Positions 5,728 through 5,755 of a stretch of DNA of 5,755 bases are shown here, piece after piece. The notes beneath the pieces were generated by a model. The model ran no database searches. It was not told the DNA's origin and worked only from the letters and a program-made list of their open reading frames with translations. This DNA is from an uncultured Clostridium sp. (GTDB lineage Bacteria; Bacillota; Clostridia; Lachnospirales; Lachnospiraceae), in the NCBI GenBank assembly GCA_905192625.1, contig CAJJLI010000172.1, positions 1-5,755 of the forward strand. Reading direction: 5' to 3'. Every line of letters starts with the position of its first letter. Positions within the stretch are counted from its first letter, which is position 1. Position numbers and translations under genes: made by a program.

Positions 5728-5755
5728 ATACATTTCGCTTAGAAGTATTTTATCA

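Noticed and set aside
1..5755. Mobile element, CRISPR array, tRNA or defence system
   Set aside because: No transposase, integrase, regularly spaced repeats, cloverleaf structure or known defence domain was seen on either strand.

Overview
The window is AT-rich, low-GC Gram-positive DNA. Strong Shine-Dalgarno sites, TTG starts, hairpin-plus-U terminators, a SEC-C methionine aminopeptidase, a DUF554 membrane protein and a DUF4914 protein together suggest an anaerobic Clostridia member, most likely Lachnospiraceae or a Clostridium phytofermentans-like lineage. That assignment rests on gene content and composition, not on a search. There are no RNA genes, CRISPR arrays or insertion sequences that I can support.

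Layout. Bases 1-108 probably hold the 3' tail of a gene that begins outside the window. Next, on the plus strand, come a stand-alone AraC-type DNA-binding protein (183-530, TTG start) and a SEC-C/type I methionine aminopeptidase. The aminopeptidase most likely starts at 618, where a strong ribosome site sits, and ends at 1493. A clear intrinsic terminator (1510-1559) closes this part. A third plus-strand gene (1709-2572) has its own extended -10 promoter and encodes an unrecognised three-helix membrane protein with a probable extracytoplasmic C-terminal domain. It is visibly more AT-rich than its neighbours.

From 2630 on, transcription runs the other way. A strong hairpin (2630-2669) lies between the convergent genes. 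The minus strand then carries a DUF554 integral membrane protein (3427-2720) and, upstream of it, a 624-residue DUF4914 protein (5470-3596). A GC-rich hairpin (3526-3560) separates these two, so they are probably separate transcription units. A perfect 16-bp palindrome lies in the DUF554 leader.

The most interesting part is the DUF4914 gene and its control region. The protein has a P-loop followed by Glu, and a later Asp-Asp, in an arrangement that recalls HPr kinase/phosphorylase and PEP carboxykinase. A good sigma-A-type promoter (5650-5679) sits inside an 11-bp inverted repeat with a second nested repeat, and a 14-bp palindrome lies just upstream. This is followed by an untranslated leader of about 170 nt. 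It looks like a regulated, possibly metabolic, kinase-like gene of unknown function. The genes do not form one obvious pathway; the window reads as several independent housekeeping, regulatory and orphan units.
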